Part shown: positions 37,166 to 45,109 of the stretch, one piece after another
How the letters are laid out: the number at the start of each line of letters is the position of its first letter
How positions within the stretch are numbered: position 1 is the stretch's first letter
Assembly: GCF_030646845.1 (NCBI RefSeq)
Contig: NZ_JAUSLE010000004.1
Span: 1-64,000 of the forward strand
DNA length: 64,000 nt
DNA from: Rhodoferax sp.
GTDB taxonomy: Bacteria > Pseudomonadota > Gammaproteobacteria > Burkholderiales > Burkholderiaceae_C
Direction: 5' to 3'
Translations under genes and position numbers: made by a program
Notes under the pieces: model-generated
Database searches by the model: none
Told to the model about the DNA's origin: nothing
Seen by the model: only the letters and a program-made list of their open reading frames with translations

Positions 37166-37561
37166 TCAAAAGCTCAGGATCACGTCCTGTTGCTGCATGA
37201 GCTGACCCATTTGCTGCCCGTTGAGCACCTCGACCGGAACCAGCAGGTCTTTCTCGGTGAGGCCGCGCTGCGCCAGTGAGTCCTGATCGACATAGAGTTT
37301 TTCCACGTCGTAGCCGTCCAGCGCCCGGTAGCTGGGCGAGAAGTTCTTGATGCCGATGCCCTTGGTTTGCTGTCCCTTGACCAGTTCATAGACGCCGTCG
37401 TCCATGAACACCAGACTCACATCCTGGTCAAAAGTGGCGGTGATCAATACCACCTCCAGGCTTTCCAGCGCATAGATGGTGCCGTAGGGCGCCTTGCGGT
37501 TCACAAACATGAATTTCTTCACTTTGGGGCCGGTCGCCGGGGTTGCTTGCTGTTCACTCAT
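37166..37561 (-). CDS. dsrF: DsrF sulfur-relay subunit
   Basis: 131 residues, TusC/DsrF family, start ATG 37561. It contains no cysteine, which fits a structural role in the DsrEFH hexamer. The core KFMFVNRKAPYGTIYALE is characteristic. It is in the fixed order E-F-H, 24 nt after dsrE. Confidence 0.9.
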   Translation of the reverse strand: MSEQQATPATGPKVKKFMFVNRKAPYGTIYALESLEVVLITATFDQDVSLVFMDDGVYELVKGQQTKGIGIKNFSPSYRALDGYDVEKLYVDQDSLAQRGLTEKDLLVPVEVLNGQQMGQLMQQQDVILSF

Positions 37562-37585
37562 ATCGGGTGTCTTCCCTGTAGTCGA

Positions 37586-37945
37586 TTAATCGCCAAACGT
37601 GACCAGGCGATCGGCCTTGATGCCGCTGTCCACCAATTGCCCCAAACCGGAGATGCGAAAGCCCGGCGCCAGCACTTCTTCCTTGATGCCACGGCGCAAG
37701 GCGGCCGCCACACACACCACCAGATCCACCTTGTGCTCTGCGGCCAGGGCCGACCAGCGGTTCACGACATGGCGGTCGTCCTGTGGCGGCTCGGTGAGGC
37801 GGGTCGCGTTATTGACACCGTCGTGGTAGAAAAACACGCGCTGAATCTCATGGCCTTTGGCCAAGGCCGCTACGACGAACTGGTAGGCAGTGTCGGACGC
37901 CTGGTGCGTGTAGGGCCCTTCGCTCACAAGTAAACCAAATTTCAT
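37586..37945 (-). CDS. dsrE: DsrE sulfur-relay subunit with catalytic cysteine
   Basis: 119 residues, TusD/DsrE family. The active-site cysteine is C78 (LVVCVAAALRRG), at the same number as in Allochromatium DsrE as I recall it. DsrE accepts persulfide sulfur from TusA and passes it to DsrC. It is 22 nt after dsrB. Fits the oxidative pathway; reductive dsr operons lack dsrEFH. Confidence 0.93.
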   Translation of the reverse strand: MKFGLLVSEGPYTHQASDTAYQFVVAALAKGHEIQRVFFYHDGVNNATRLTEPPQDDRHVVNRWSALAAEHKVDLVVCVAAALRRGIKEEVLAPGFRISGLGQLVDSGIKADRLVTFGD

Positions 37946-37967
37946 GGTGCGTTCGTTCCGGTGTCAA

Positions 37968-39038
37968 TTAAAAACGGATATGCGTCGAGGCATTGAGGCT
38001 GGAACGCGAACCGCGCCAGTCATCAATCAGGTACTTGGTGAAGGGCAGATCGCACTTCTCAAAGAATTGTGGCCAGCCGATACGTTCGATCCAGTCGGAC
38101 ACCCGCTCCCACGAACGCGCATCTTCCTTGTAGGTGTACAAAATCTTCTTGACCATGGCCGAAACTTCAGGCCAGCGCGGCGGGTTGTTGGGCAGACCCG
38201 ATGCCACCATCTTCATGAAAGTAGGCTTGCCACGGGCATTGGAGTTCTTGCCGCCGACCCAGATCGCCAGCTTGCTGTGCTCGGGATCGTTGATCTGCAT
38301 CGGGGGGCAGGGTGGGTAGCAGGCACCACAGCACATGCATTTGGATTCATCGATTTCCAGCGACGGCTTGCCGTTGACCATGGCGGGCCGGATGGCCGCG
38401 ACCGGGCAACGCGCCACCACAGTCGGTCGTTCGCACATATTGGCCACCAGATCATGGTTGATTTTGGGCGGCTTGGTGTGCTGAATGACGATGGCAATGT
38501 CGGCCTGGCCACCACAGTTGATCTCGCAGCACGAGGTCGACAGGTGAACCCGATTCGGCATCTCTTCCTTGATGAACTCGGCGTGCAGATCGTCCATCAA
38601 CGCTTTGACCGCGCCCGAGGCGTCGGTGCCCGGAATATCGCAATGGAGCCAGCCCTGGGTATGCGCAATCGCCGATACTGAATTGCCGGTGCCGCCCACC
38701 GGGAACCCGTTGGTGGTCAGCGCTTCGACCAACGGAGCCACCCGACCCGGGTCAGACACCATGTACTCGATGTTGGAGCGAATCGTGAAGCGCACGTGCC
38801 CGTCGGCGTAAGTGTCGGCAATGTCGCACAGCTTGCGAATGGTGAACAGGTCCATCTGACGCTGCGTGCCGGCGCGCACCGTCCAGATTTCGTCGCCAGT
38901 GTGCGAGACATGGTGCAGCACGCCCGGGCGTGGCCGGTCGTGGTACTTCCAGTTTCCGTAGTTTTTGAGCATCAGCGGATGCAGGTACTGCTTGTTATCC
39001 GGTACGCCGCTTTCGATGGGGGTGCGCATGGTTGCCAT
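37968..39038 (-). CDS. dsrB: Reverse dissimilatory sulfite reductase beta subunit
   Basis: 356 residues. Siroheme-iron-sulfur cysteines occur in STSCCEINCGG near residue 170, and a ferredoxin insertion in CMCCGACYPPC near 235. With DsrA it forms the cytoplasmic heterotetramer that oxidises DsrC-bound sulfide to sulfite. ATG 39038 follows dsrA by 27 nt. The gene appears intact. Confidence 0.95.
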   Translation of the reverse strand: MATMRTPIESGVPDNKQYLHPLMLKNYGNWKYHDRPRPGVLHHVSHTGDEIWTVRAGTQRQMDLFTIRKLCDIADTYADGHVRFTIRSNIEYMVSDPGRVAPLVEALTTNGFPVGGTGNSVSAIAHTQGWLHCDIPGTDASGAVKALMDDLHAEFIKEEMPNRVHLSTSCCEINCGGQADIAIVIQHTKPPKINHDLVANMCERPTVVARCPVAAIRPAMVNGKPSLEIDESKCMCCGACYPPCPPMQINDPEHSKLAIWVGGKNSNARGKPTFMKMVASGLPNNPPRWPEVSAMVKKILYTYKEDARSWERVSDWIERIGWPQFFEKCDLPFTKYLIDDWRGSRSSLNASTHIRF

Positions 39039-39065
39039 GTTGGTCTTCCTGTGTTCGTCAGAGTT

Positions 39066-40346
39066 TCAGGCCGCCGCCTTGCGGGCATTGATCTTGGCTA
39101 CTTCGTCGTCCCAGCCGTCAGTGCGGACATACGGGTTGGTGCGCGGCGTGGAAACCATGTTCGGGTCAATCTCCAGCCCAATGCCTTCCAGGAAATTGAT
39201 CAAGCCGATGCGCTCAATCATCTCGCCGGTGCGCTCATGCTCCAGCGCGTTTTCAGCGAAGAAGTCGATCGACTTCTGAGCCAGTTCCACCAGGGCCTGG
39301 TAATCCTCATCGGTCTTCATGGGCATGAAGGGTGTCACCACAGTGCCCATCAGGTCGCCGATCTTGAGAGTACGCTTGCCCCCCATCAACACCGTGACAC
39401 CCTTGTCCGTGCCCGAGGCCAGGGCACCGGTCATGACATTGATGCAGTGCATGCAGCGCACGCAGTTGGCGTTGTCGATCTCGAGCGACTGGGTATCGTT
39501 CAGGGCAACGCTTGAAATCTTGGGGCCCTTGGAGACGTCCTTGGTCTCCTTGAGCATGATGGCCTTGGTCGGGCAACGGCTGACCACATCATTCACCAGT
39601 TCGGTCATGCCATGCTTGGCAAACCATTTGCGCGCCAGGGGTTCATCAGTGCGCATGTTGTCACGCCAGGTGCCAATGACCGCCATGTCCGCACGCTGGA
39701 TCGAATTCATGCAGTCATTCGGGCAACCCGAGAACTTGAACTTGAACTTGTACGGAAGCGCCGGGCGGTGCATGTCGTCCAGGAAGGTGTTGACCACCTG
39801 ACGGTGTGCCCGTGCTTCGTCAAAGCACGATTGTTCGCAACGCGCCGCACCGACACAGGACATGGAGGTCCGTACCGCCGGGCCGGCGCCGCCGAGGTCA
39901 AAGCCCAACTCGTTCAACTCATCGAAGGCACCCTGCACGTTGGCTGTGCTGGCACCCTGAAACATGATGTCGCCCGACTGGCCGTGAAAGGCGATCAGGC
40001 CTGAACCGTGACGCTCCCAGATATCGCACATCTTGCGCAGCACATCGGTGTTGTAGTGCATGCCTGCCGGCGGTTGCACCCGCAGGGTGTGGAACTCCTT
40101 GGAGGCGGGGAACATCTCGGCCACTTCGGAGAAGCGCGGAATCACGCCGCCGCCGTAACCAAAAACCCCCACCGTGCCACCTTTCCAGTAGCCTTTGCGG
40201 GTTTTGTAGGAGTGCTCCAGTTGACCCATCAGGTCGGTCATGTAGTCGCTGTCTTTGGCCAGACGCTTCAGACCGGTGACAAAGCTGGGCCATGGACCAG
40301 CCTCTAGCTGGTCGAGCATGGGGGTGTCGTGTTGTTTCTTGCTCAT
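39066..40346 (-). CDS. dsrA: Reverse dissimilatory sulfite reductase alpha subunit
   Basis: 426 residues. The siroheme-[4Fe-4S] ligands are C164, C170 (C-x5-C in SCVGAARC), then C208 and C212 (GCPNDC), and ferredoxin ligands follow in CVRCMHC. AGGAG precedes ATG 40346. First gene of the 15-gene dsr operon. Its upstream region holds the minus-strand copy of the shared 50-bp block, about 155 bp before the start codon. Confidence 0.96.
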   Translation of the reverse strand: MSKKQHDTPMLDQLEAGPWPSFVTGLKRLAKDSDYMTDLMGQLEHSYKTRKGYWKGGTVGVFGYGGGVIPRFSEVAEMFPASKEFHTLRVQPPAGMHYNTDVLRKMCDIWERHGSGLIAFHGQSGDIMFQGASTANVQGAFDELNELGFDLGGAGPAVRTSMSCVGAARCEQSCFDEARAHRQVVNTFLDDMHRPALPYKFKFKFSGCPNDCMNSIQRADMAVIGTWRDNMRTDEPLARKWFAKHGMTELVNDVVSRCPTKAIMLKETKDVSKGPKISSVALNDTQSLEIDNANCVRCMHCINVMTGALASGTDKGVTVLMGGKRTLKIGDLMGTVVTPFMPMKTDEDYQALVELAQKSIDFFAENALEHERTGEMIERIGLINFLEGIGLEIDPNMVSTPRTNPYVRTDGWDDEVAKINARKAAA

Positions 40347-40661
40347 GGTGTGTCTCCTGTCAAGGGGTCGAACGGGGTGCGCCGGTCGGTCAAATTGGCC
40401 TTGTTGACGTCTGCCTCTTCGGGCCGGTTCACAGTCAACTCTGGGATGGATAGTACGTGTCCCGGTGTGGCTGACGCTATCACCCTCGTTGATTATTCTG
40501 TGCTACCCATTAGGGCTATATGAGCCCACCCGTCCCGGTTATAGACGGGGTGGCCCGGCATTGCGCCAAATAGCGGTACTGGGGCTTATTCCGCCGGTCG
40601 GCGTCAGCGTTCACGGCGCAGCGGCACCTGAACGGCCAGTACAGGACAAATAATACGCAAT
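40347..40661. other. Divergent promoter region between dsrA and companion operon
   Basis: 315 bp without a gene. It holds the shared 50-bp block (40501-40550) and an imperfect inverted repeat CACCCGTC/GACGGGGTG around 40528-40552, within that block. The remaining part is GC-rich with no clear sigma-70 promoter that I can defend. Both transcription units start from here, so one regulator could control dsr and companion genes together. Confidence 0.75.
40501..40550 (-). promoter_or_regulatory. Shared 50-bp block, dsrA/companion-operon copy
   Basis: Read on the minus strand it has CGTCTAT (40547-40541), GGGT (40531-40528) and TAGCCCTAATGGGTA (40518-40504), with the same spacing as the copies at 24550 and 49231 (29 bp from CGTCTAT to the palindrome in all three). 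The palindrome consensus is TARCCCWNNTGGGTA. GGGT recurs 23 bp apart, about two helical turns, as expected for a protein binding on one face of DNA. Confidence 0.8.
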
Positions 40662-40901
40662 ATGACGACCATTACACCGCTTGAAAAGCTGACCAGCCCT
40701 CTGGGCGGGCAGGTCATCGAATTGCAGCAGCTGGACTATGACGCGGGAGGCATGAGCCTGCTGCGCACGCGCATCCGTGAGAAAAGCCGTTTCACGGTGT
40801 TTGAGATTGATCCCCACACGGCGCGGCTTTGGGGCGAGGCCTTGCTGCGCTGGGTGGAGACGCAGCCCCAGACGGCGCCCGAGGCCCAGGAACCGACATG
40901 A
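40662..40901 (+). CDS. Small conserved-looking protein of unknown function
   Basis: 79 residues, no cysteine or membrane segment. Central residues GMSLLRTRIREKSRFTVFEI suggest a small alpha/beta fold. The stop overlaps the start of the Cas6-like gene as ATGA, so the two are translationally coupled. It is the first gene of the companion operon. I do not recognise the family. Confidence 0.7.
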   Translation: MTTITPLEKLTSPLGGQVIELQQLDYDAGGMSLLRTRIREKSRFTVFEIDPHTARLWGEALLRWVETQPQTAPEAQEPT

Positions 40902-41518
40902 CGATGTCGCCCGTATTGGCTGATGCAGCGGTGGACGTGGTGTTTCCCATCGAAGGCCAGACCTTGCCGCGTGACTATGCACAGGCGTTGCAGCAGGCCC
41001 TGTCTGAGAAGTTGCCCTGGCTGGATGCAGATCCGGTGGCAGGCATACATCCCGTCAAGGTGGTGCAAGGCAATGACGATCAAGCCCTCTTGTCCCGGCG
41101 CACGTCTCTGTTGCTGCGGGTGGGCGCGGGGCGCGCGGACGAACTGCTGGCGCTGGCAAAGCTTGAGCTGAGTGTGGGGGGGCATCTTCTGCGCCTGAGC
41201 CGGCCGCACCTGCGCGAACTGCTGGCTCACACCACCCTGTATGCATACCGGGTGGCAGCCGAGAGCGCGGATGAACTGACGTTCATGGCAGCGGTGGAGC
41301 GGGAACTGGCTGAATGGTCCATCGGCGGCGAGCGGGTGTGTGGCAAGCGCCAGCGGATGATGGTTTCAGGCCACGCGCTGGATACGTTCAGCCTGATGCT
41401 GCACTCGCTGCCGCCTGAGCAATCGCTGCGTCTTCAGCAACATGGCCTGGGTTTGCACCGACTGCTGGGTTGCGGAATATTTGTGCCGCACAGGTCGGCG
41501 GCAGCCGTAGGGTCATAG
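40898..41518 (+). CDS. Stand-alone Cas6-like (Cmx6-type) RNA-binding protein
   Basis: 206 residues from ATG 40898. It resembles the Cas6/Cmx6 family of CRISPR RNA endonucleases: a first region LSRRTSLLLRV near residue 66, VCGKRQRM near 148, and a C-terminal glycine-rich loop GLGLHRLLGCGIFVPH at 183-198, which is the RNA-binding signature. There are no other cas genes and no repeat array in the window. Translation is coupled to the preceding small gene. In this sulfur operon it may process a cellular RNA; the assignment comes from motif memory, so a structure-based check is needed before trusting it. Confidence 0.7.
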   Translation: MTMSPVLADAAVDVVFPIEGQTLPRDYAQALQQALSEKLPWLDADPVAGIHPVKVVQGNDDQALLSRRTSLLLRVGAGRADELLALAKLELSVGGHLLRLSRPHLRELLAHTTLYAYRVAAESADELTFMAAVERELAEWSIGGERVCGKRQRMMVSGHALDTFSLMLHSLPPEQSLRLQQHGLGLHRLLGCGIFVPHRSAAAVGS

Positions 41519-41550
41519 ATTTCTTTGTCAATGGAAATGGAGAAAAAACG

Positions 41551-41880
41551 ATGATGTACAACGTCAATGGCGTGGAGCTTGAGGCCGATGACCAGGGCTA
41601 CCTGCTGGAGCCTGTTTTTGAAGATGATGCGGTGCGCGCTATCGCAGCGGCGGAACAGATCGAGTTGACCGACGCTCACTGGGAAGTCATCAACTACCTG
41701 CGTGACGAGTACCGCGAGCATGGCCACACACCGAATTTTCGCGCCATGCTCAAGGGCATGGCCGAAATACGCCCTGAAGTGGACAGCAAGTATCTCTACG
41801 ATCTGTTTCCGATCGGGCCCGCCAAGCAGGGACCCAAGGTGGCTGCCTTGCCGCAGCCCCTGGGCAAGGGCGGATATTGA
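41551..41880 (+). CDS. DsrC/TusE-family paralogue without cysteines
   Basis: 109 residues, start ATG 41551 with GGAGAA upstream. The DsrC core is plain: AHWEVINYLRDEYREHG and KYLYDLFPIGPAKQG. The arm ends PKVAALPQPLGKGGY, so both sulfur-carrying cysteines are absent, and the protein has none at all. Cysteine-free homologues have been grouped as likely regulatory (RspA-type). It cannot carry sulfur, so it may compete with DsrC or sense its state. It follows the Cas6-like gene by 32 nt. Confidence 0.85.
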   Translation: MMYNVNGVELEADDQGYLLEPVFEDDAVRAIAAAEQIELTDAHWEVINYLRDEYREHGHTPNFRAMLKGMAEIRPEVDSKYLYDLFPIGPAKQGPKVAALPQPLGKGGY

Positions 41881-41904
41881 TGCCCCCACGCTTGTCACTG
41901 CGTG

Positions 41905-41970
41905 TATTGCGCTGCCCCCCAAGGGGGCTGGCCTTGCTTGGGGCGGCCCGGCGCGGCGGCCGGATTCCCC
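41905..41970. repeat. GC-rich dispersed repeat with C/G runs
   Basis: Reads TTGCGCTGCCCCCCAAGGGG and then GCTGGCCTTGCTTGGGGCGG. The same CGCTGCCCCCC...GGGG(G)...GGGG(T/C)GGCCCGG pattern occurs at 56262-56330, and a looser version at 48284-48356. It can form a hairpin and lies in the gap between the DsrC-like and 205-residue genes, so it may affect mRNA stability in this operon. Confidence 0.55.
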
Positions 41971-41988
41971 CCCGTTCGCTGGTTTGAT

Positions 41989-42606
41989 ATGGCCAATATC
42001 AGAATCAAGAGCCAGTGGTTCCGTAACGGCGCCGCCAAGACCCCGCAGCAAACTGCCAGTGCGATGGCCTTCATCGCCTGGCGCGTGGCGCAAAACATGC
42101 TCAAGCAGATGCGCTCGGCCCACTTCGACATTGAGGTGGGCGCGCAATACTTTGCCTTCACGCGCGAAGTGCTGGTGTTCCTGACGCAGGTGCTGGACCG
42201 CATGGCCCATGAGCGCATGGGTGCTGAAGGGCGCGCCGAGTTCATCACGGCCTTGGTCAAACGGGTAGCCGAGGTACTGCAGGACAACGAGGACACCCTG
42301 CTGGGCATACGCCCTGCGGGCCAGCCCAGTCACTACGACGAATTCATAGACCTGTTCAACGAACTGGCCGACCATTACGCCGAGTTCGCCTATGGCCCTG
42401 ACGGGCCGGACTTTGCCTTTGTCCGCTATCTGGGGCATCGCATCGAGGCGCTCATGCCGCAAAAAGACCAGCGTTGGGTGGTCGATCAGATCATGGCCAC
42501 CGAAGTGCCCGAGGCAGTGGAAATGCTGCAACGCGCCATGCAGGATGTGCTGTCAACCGAGCCGCGCGCGCCGCGCGCCGCCCGTACCGCCACATCGGGC
42601 GACTGA
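41989..42606 (+). CDS. Helical protein of unknown function
   Basis: 205 residues from ATG 41989 (MANIRIKSQWFRNG). It is mostly helical, rich in charged and aromatic residues, with no cysteine, signal or membrane segment. A run near the middle (DEFIDLFNELADHYAEF) may be an interaction helix. The C-terminus is a basic disordered tail. No family is recognised; it is cytoplasmic and cotranscribed with the DsrC-like and TauD-like genes. Confidence 0.75.
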   Translation: MANIRIKSQWFRNGAAKTPQQTASAMAFIAWRVAQNMLKQMRSAHFDIEVGAQYFAFTREVLVFLTQVLDRMAHERMGAEGRAEFITALVKRVAEVLQDNEDTLLGIRPAGQPSHYDEFIDLFNELADHYAEFAYGPDGPDFAFVRYLGHRIEALMPQKDQRWVVDQIMATEVPEAVEMLQRAMQDVLSTEPRAPRAARTATSGD

Positions 42607-42619
42607 ACACAGAGTCAGA

Positions 42620-43570
42620 ATGAGCACGCCGTTCGACCTTGATGCGCATGCCGCCTACCAGCGCTGGCGTGACGCCAAGCGCGCCAGCCATCCGCTGCGC
42701 GCACAAGATCTGGTGGTGGATGTGGCCGATCCACGCGCCCTGAGTGCTGCGGAGAAGCAGGCCTTGCTGCAGCGCTGTGCCACGGCCAATATGGCCATCT
42801 ACCGCAGCCCCGTGTGTGGCGAGGACAAAGGCATTCCGCGCCAGCTGGCGCAACAGTTGGGGCTGCACCGGCTGGACGGCAACTGGCTTGCCGACGAGGA
42901 CGGTATTTCGCAGATTGCGGTCGCGGCGTCGAACGGGGTCGGCGAGCGCGCCGCGTTCATTCCCTACACCAACCGCTCCATCAAGTGGCATACCGATGGC
43001 TACTATCACCCCCAGTCCAGACATATCCGGGCGATGATTCTGCATTGTGTGCGTGCGGCTGCTGCCGGCGGCGAGAACGCCCTGATGGACCATGAGATGG
43101 CCTACATCGCCGTGCGTGAAGCCAACCCTGACTGGGTGCGCGCGCTCATGGCGCCGGACGCCATGACCATTCCTGAACGGCTTGATGAAGACGGTGTCGC
43201 GCGCGCCGAGCAGACCGGGCCTGTGTTCTCAGTAGATGAATTCGGCGGTGCGCTGCACATGCGCTACACGGCACGTACACGCAGTGTGCAGTGGAAGGAC
43301 GATGCGCCAACGCGCGCGGCGGTCGCGTTCCTGGCGCAGTTGCTGGAGTCTGGCGGACCGTATCTGTTTCGTGTGCGCCTGGAACCCGGCATGGGGCTGG
43401 TGTGCAACAACGTGCTGCATGACCGCGCTGGTTTTGTGGATGACCTGCCGCAACCCCGGTTGTTGTACCGTGCGCGCTATCTGGATCGCATACGTCCACC
43501 CACGGCGGTCAACGCTGGCGCTGTTGCAGCCAGTTTATTTGAAAAATCAGCCCCTGGCCCTCAGAAATAG
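42620..43570 (+). CDS. TauD/TfdA-family 2-oxoglutarate dioxygenase
   Basis: 316 residues. The iron triad is complete: H124 and D126 (KWHTDGYYH) and H267 (NNVLHDRAGF); an arginine in the following LLYRARY could bind 2-oxoglutarate. This is the fold of taurine and sulfonate dioxygenases, which release sulfite. The substrate is unknown. Its place in a sulfur-oxidation operon suggests release of sulfite from an organosulfonate or modification of a sulfur compound. It starts 13 nt after the previous stop. Confidence 0.85.
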   Translation: MSTPFDLDAHAAYQRWRDAKRASHPLRAQDLVVDVADPRALSAAEKQALLQRCATANMAIYRSPVCGEDKGIPRQLAQQLGLHRLDGNWLADEDGISQIAVAASNGVGERAAFIPYTNRSIKWHTDGYYHPQSRHIRAMILHCVRAAAAGGENALMDHEMAYIAVREANPDWVRALMAPDAMTIPERLDEDGVARAEQTGPVFSVDEFGGALHMRYTARTRSVQWKDDAPTRAAVAFLAQLLESGGPYLFRVRLEPGMGLVCNNVLHDRAGFVDDLPQPRLLYRARYLDRIRPPTAVNAGAVAASLFEKSAPGPQK

Positions 43571-43580
43571 GGCGTATATA

Positions 43581-43597
43581 GCTATCATATTAATAGC
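43581..43597. repeat. 17-bp imperfect inverted repeat
   Basis: GCTATCATATTAATAGC, matching the copy at 6912-6928 at 14 of 17 positions. It lies in the 38-bp gap before the ferredoxin-reductase gene, close to its ribosome-binding site (AGGAGC). Confidence 0.5.
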
Positions 43598-43608
43598 AAA
43601 GGAGCATC

Positions 43609-45084
43609 ATGTCACATCAGGTCAGCGTATGGCGTGCGGCCCAGTTGGTGGGCGTGGCGCGCGGCGTCTTGCAGCAACAGGTGCGCGCCGGTGCACTGGT
43701 CTTGAGTGACGGACTGGTATCTACCGATGCCCTGCTGCGCCTCTATCCCGGCGCGAAGATGGAGGAGTCTGGTTTGTTGGAGCGCGTGGCGCAAATCCGG
43801 GACGAAGCATTTGGCAGGCGCGTGCGCGAGCGCATGTTGCCGAGTCAGGAAGTGCTGGCGCAACGTCTGTTTGCGCAAAGCCAGGAACTGGCCGACGTGC
43901 GCAAACACCTGCAGCGCTACCACAGCCTGGTGATCGAACTGCAGCAGCGCATTCGGGAACTGGCCGCGGAGCGTCCTGGCGACGCCACCTGGCTGGCGCT
44001 GGAACAACAGCTAACCCAAGGCCTGGCGCAGGCGCTGGCGACCGAATCGGTTGATTTGCTGGAGGTGATGGACGATATGCTCAAAGTGATGACAGCACAG
44101 GTCACGGTGCGCCCCAGCGGCCACGAGTTTTCGGTGGAGGGGCACGCTAACCTGCTGCAGTCAGGGCTGCACGCCGGGCTCAAACTCAATTACGGCTGTG
44201 GCAATGGCAGTTGCGGCATGTGCAAAGTGCGCGTGATTTCCGGCGAAGTCGTGAAGACCCAGCACTATGACTACCCCCTGTCGGAAGCGGAGAAAGCCCA
44301 GGGCTACACGCTGATGTGTTGCCACACCGCCGCCAGCAGTGAGCTCACGCTGGAGATGCTGGAAGCCAGCGGCCCGCAGGACATTCCGGAGCAACACATC
44401 GTGACCCAGGTGCGTGCGGTCACCGAGCTGGCGCCCGATACCCGGCTGCTGCATTTGCAGACGCCGCGCACGCATCGACTGCGCTTTCTGGCTGGCCAGT
44501 CCGTCTCGCTGGGGTGGACGACGCCAGGGCAAGGCGATGCGCATGCCACGTACCCGGTGGCCAGTTGCCCCTGTGATGACCGCAATCTGCTCTTTTTTGT
44601 CTCGCGGGATGAGTCCGACGGTATGGCGCGACATTTGTTTGCGGGTGATATCAAACCTGGCGCCGCCGTGACAGTCCTGGGGCCAACCGGCGAGTTCGTT
44701 CTGGCCGACGGACATCGCCCCCTTGTATTCGCTGCCTGCGACGCTGGCTTTGCACCCATCAAGAGCCTGATCGAGCATGCGCTGTCACTGGATGCGTCGC
44801 CTTCGCTCTCGCTGTTCTGGCTGGCCACACGGAGCGACGGGCATTTTCTGGGTAACCAGTGCCGCGCCTGGTCACAGGCGCTGGACCAGTTTGAATACGA
44901 GCTGGTGTCGCATGCCGATGTCATAGTCGGCGCCCGGCAGATCGCCCAGGCCATGCGGGCAGACCTGTTTGATATTGACTGTGATTTCTACCTGTCCGGG
45001 CCGCCCGACTTCGTCACCACGCTGCACGATGAGTTGCGGGCGGTGGGCGTGGCGGCTGCGCAAATCTTCACCCAGGTGCTGTAA
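43609..45084 (+). CDS. Ferredoxin-NAD(P) reductase with extra N-terminal domain
   Basis: 491 residues. Residues 165-260 are a plant-type [2Fe-2S] ferredoxin with C197, C202, C205 and a fourth cysteine at 237 or 238. Residues about 265-491 are a flavin- and pyridine-nucleotide-binding reductase (GQSVSLGW, YPVASCP, FAACDAGFAPIKSL). The first 155 residues are unusual: a helix-turn-helix-like start (VWRAAQLVGVARGVLQQQ) followed by a charged coiled coil. It could supply electrons to the TauD or other oxygenase, or act as a redox-responsive regulator. Confidence 0.82.
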   Translation: MSHQVSVWRAAQLVGVARGVLQQQVRAGALVLSDGLVSTDALLRLYPGAKMEESGLLERVAQIRDEAFGRRVRERMLPSQEVLAQRLFAQSQELADVRKHLQRYHSLVIELQQRIRELAAERPGDATWLALEQQLTQGLAQALATESVDLLEVMDDMLKVMTAQVTVRPSGHEFSVEGHANLLQSGLHAGLKLNYGCGNGSCGMCKVRVISGEVVKTQHYDYPLSEAEKAQGYTLMCCHTAASSELTLEMLEASGPQDIPEQHIVTQVRAVTELAPDTRLLHLQTPRTHRLRFLAGQSVSLGWTTPGQGDAHATYPVASCPCDDRNLLFFVSRDESDGMARHLFAGDIKPGAAVTVLGPTGEFVLADGHRPLVFAACDAGFAPIKSLIEHALSLDASPSLSLFWLATRSDGHFLGNQCRAWSQALDQFEYELVSHADVIVGARQIAQAMRADLFDIDCDFYLSGPPDFVTTLHDELRAVGVAAAQIFTQVL

Positions 45085-45109
45085 GCCAGCGCCGCCCACC
45101 GAGGTTCAT

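Noticed and set aside
40898-41518. Reading the Cas6-like gene as proof of a CRISPR-Cas locus
   Set aside because: No repeat array and no other cas gene could be found in the 64 kb.
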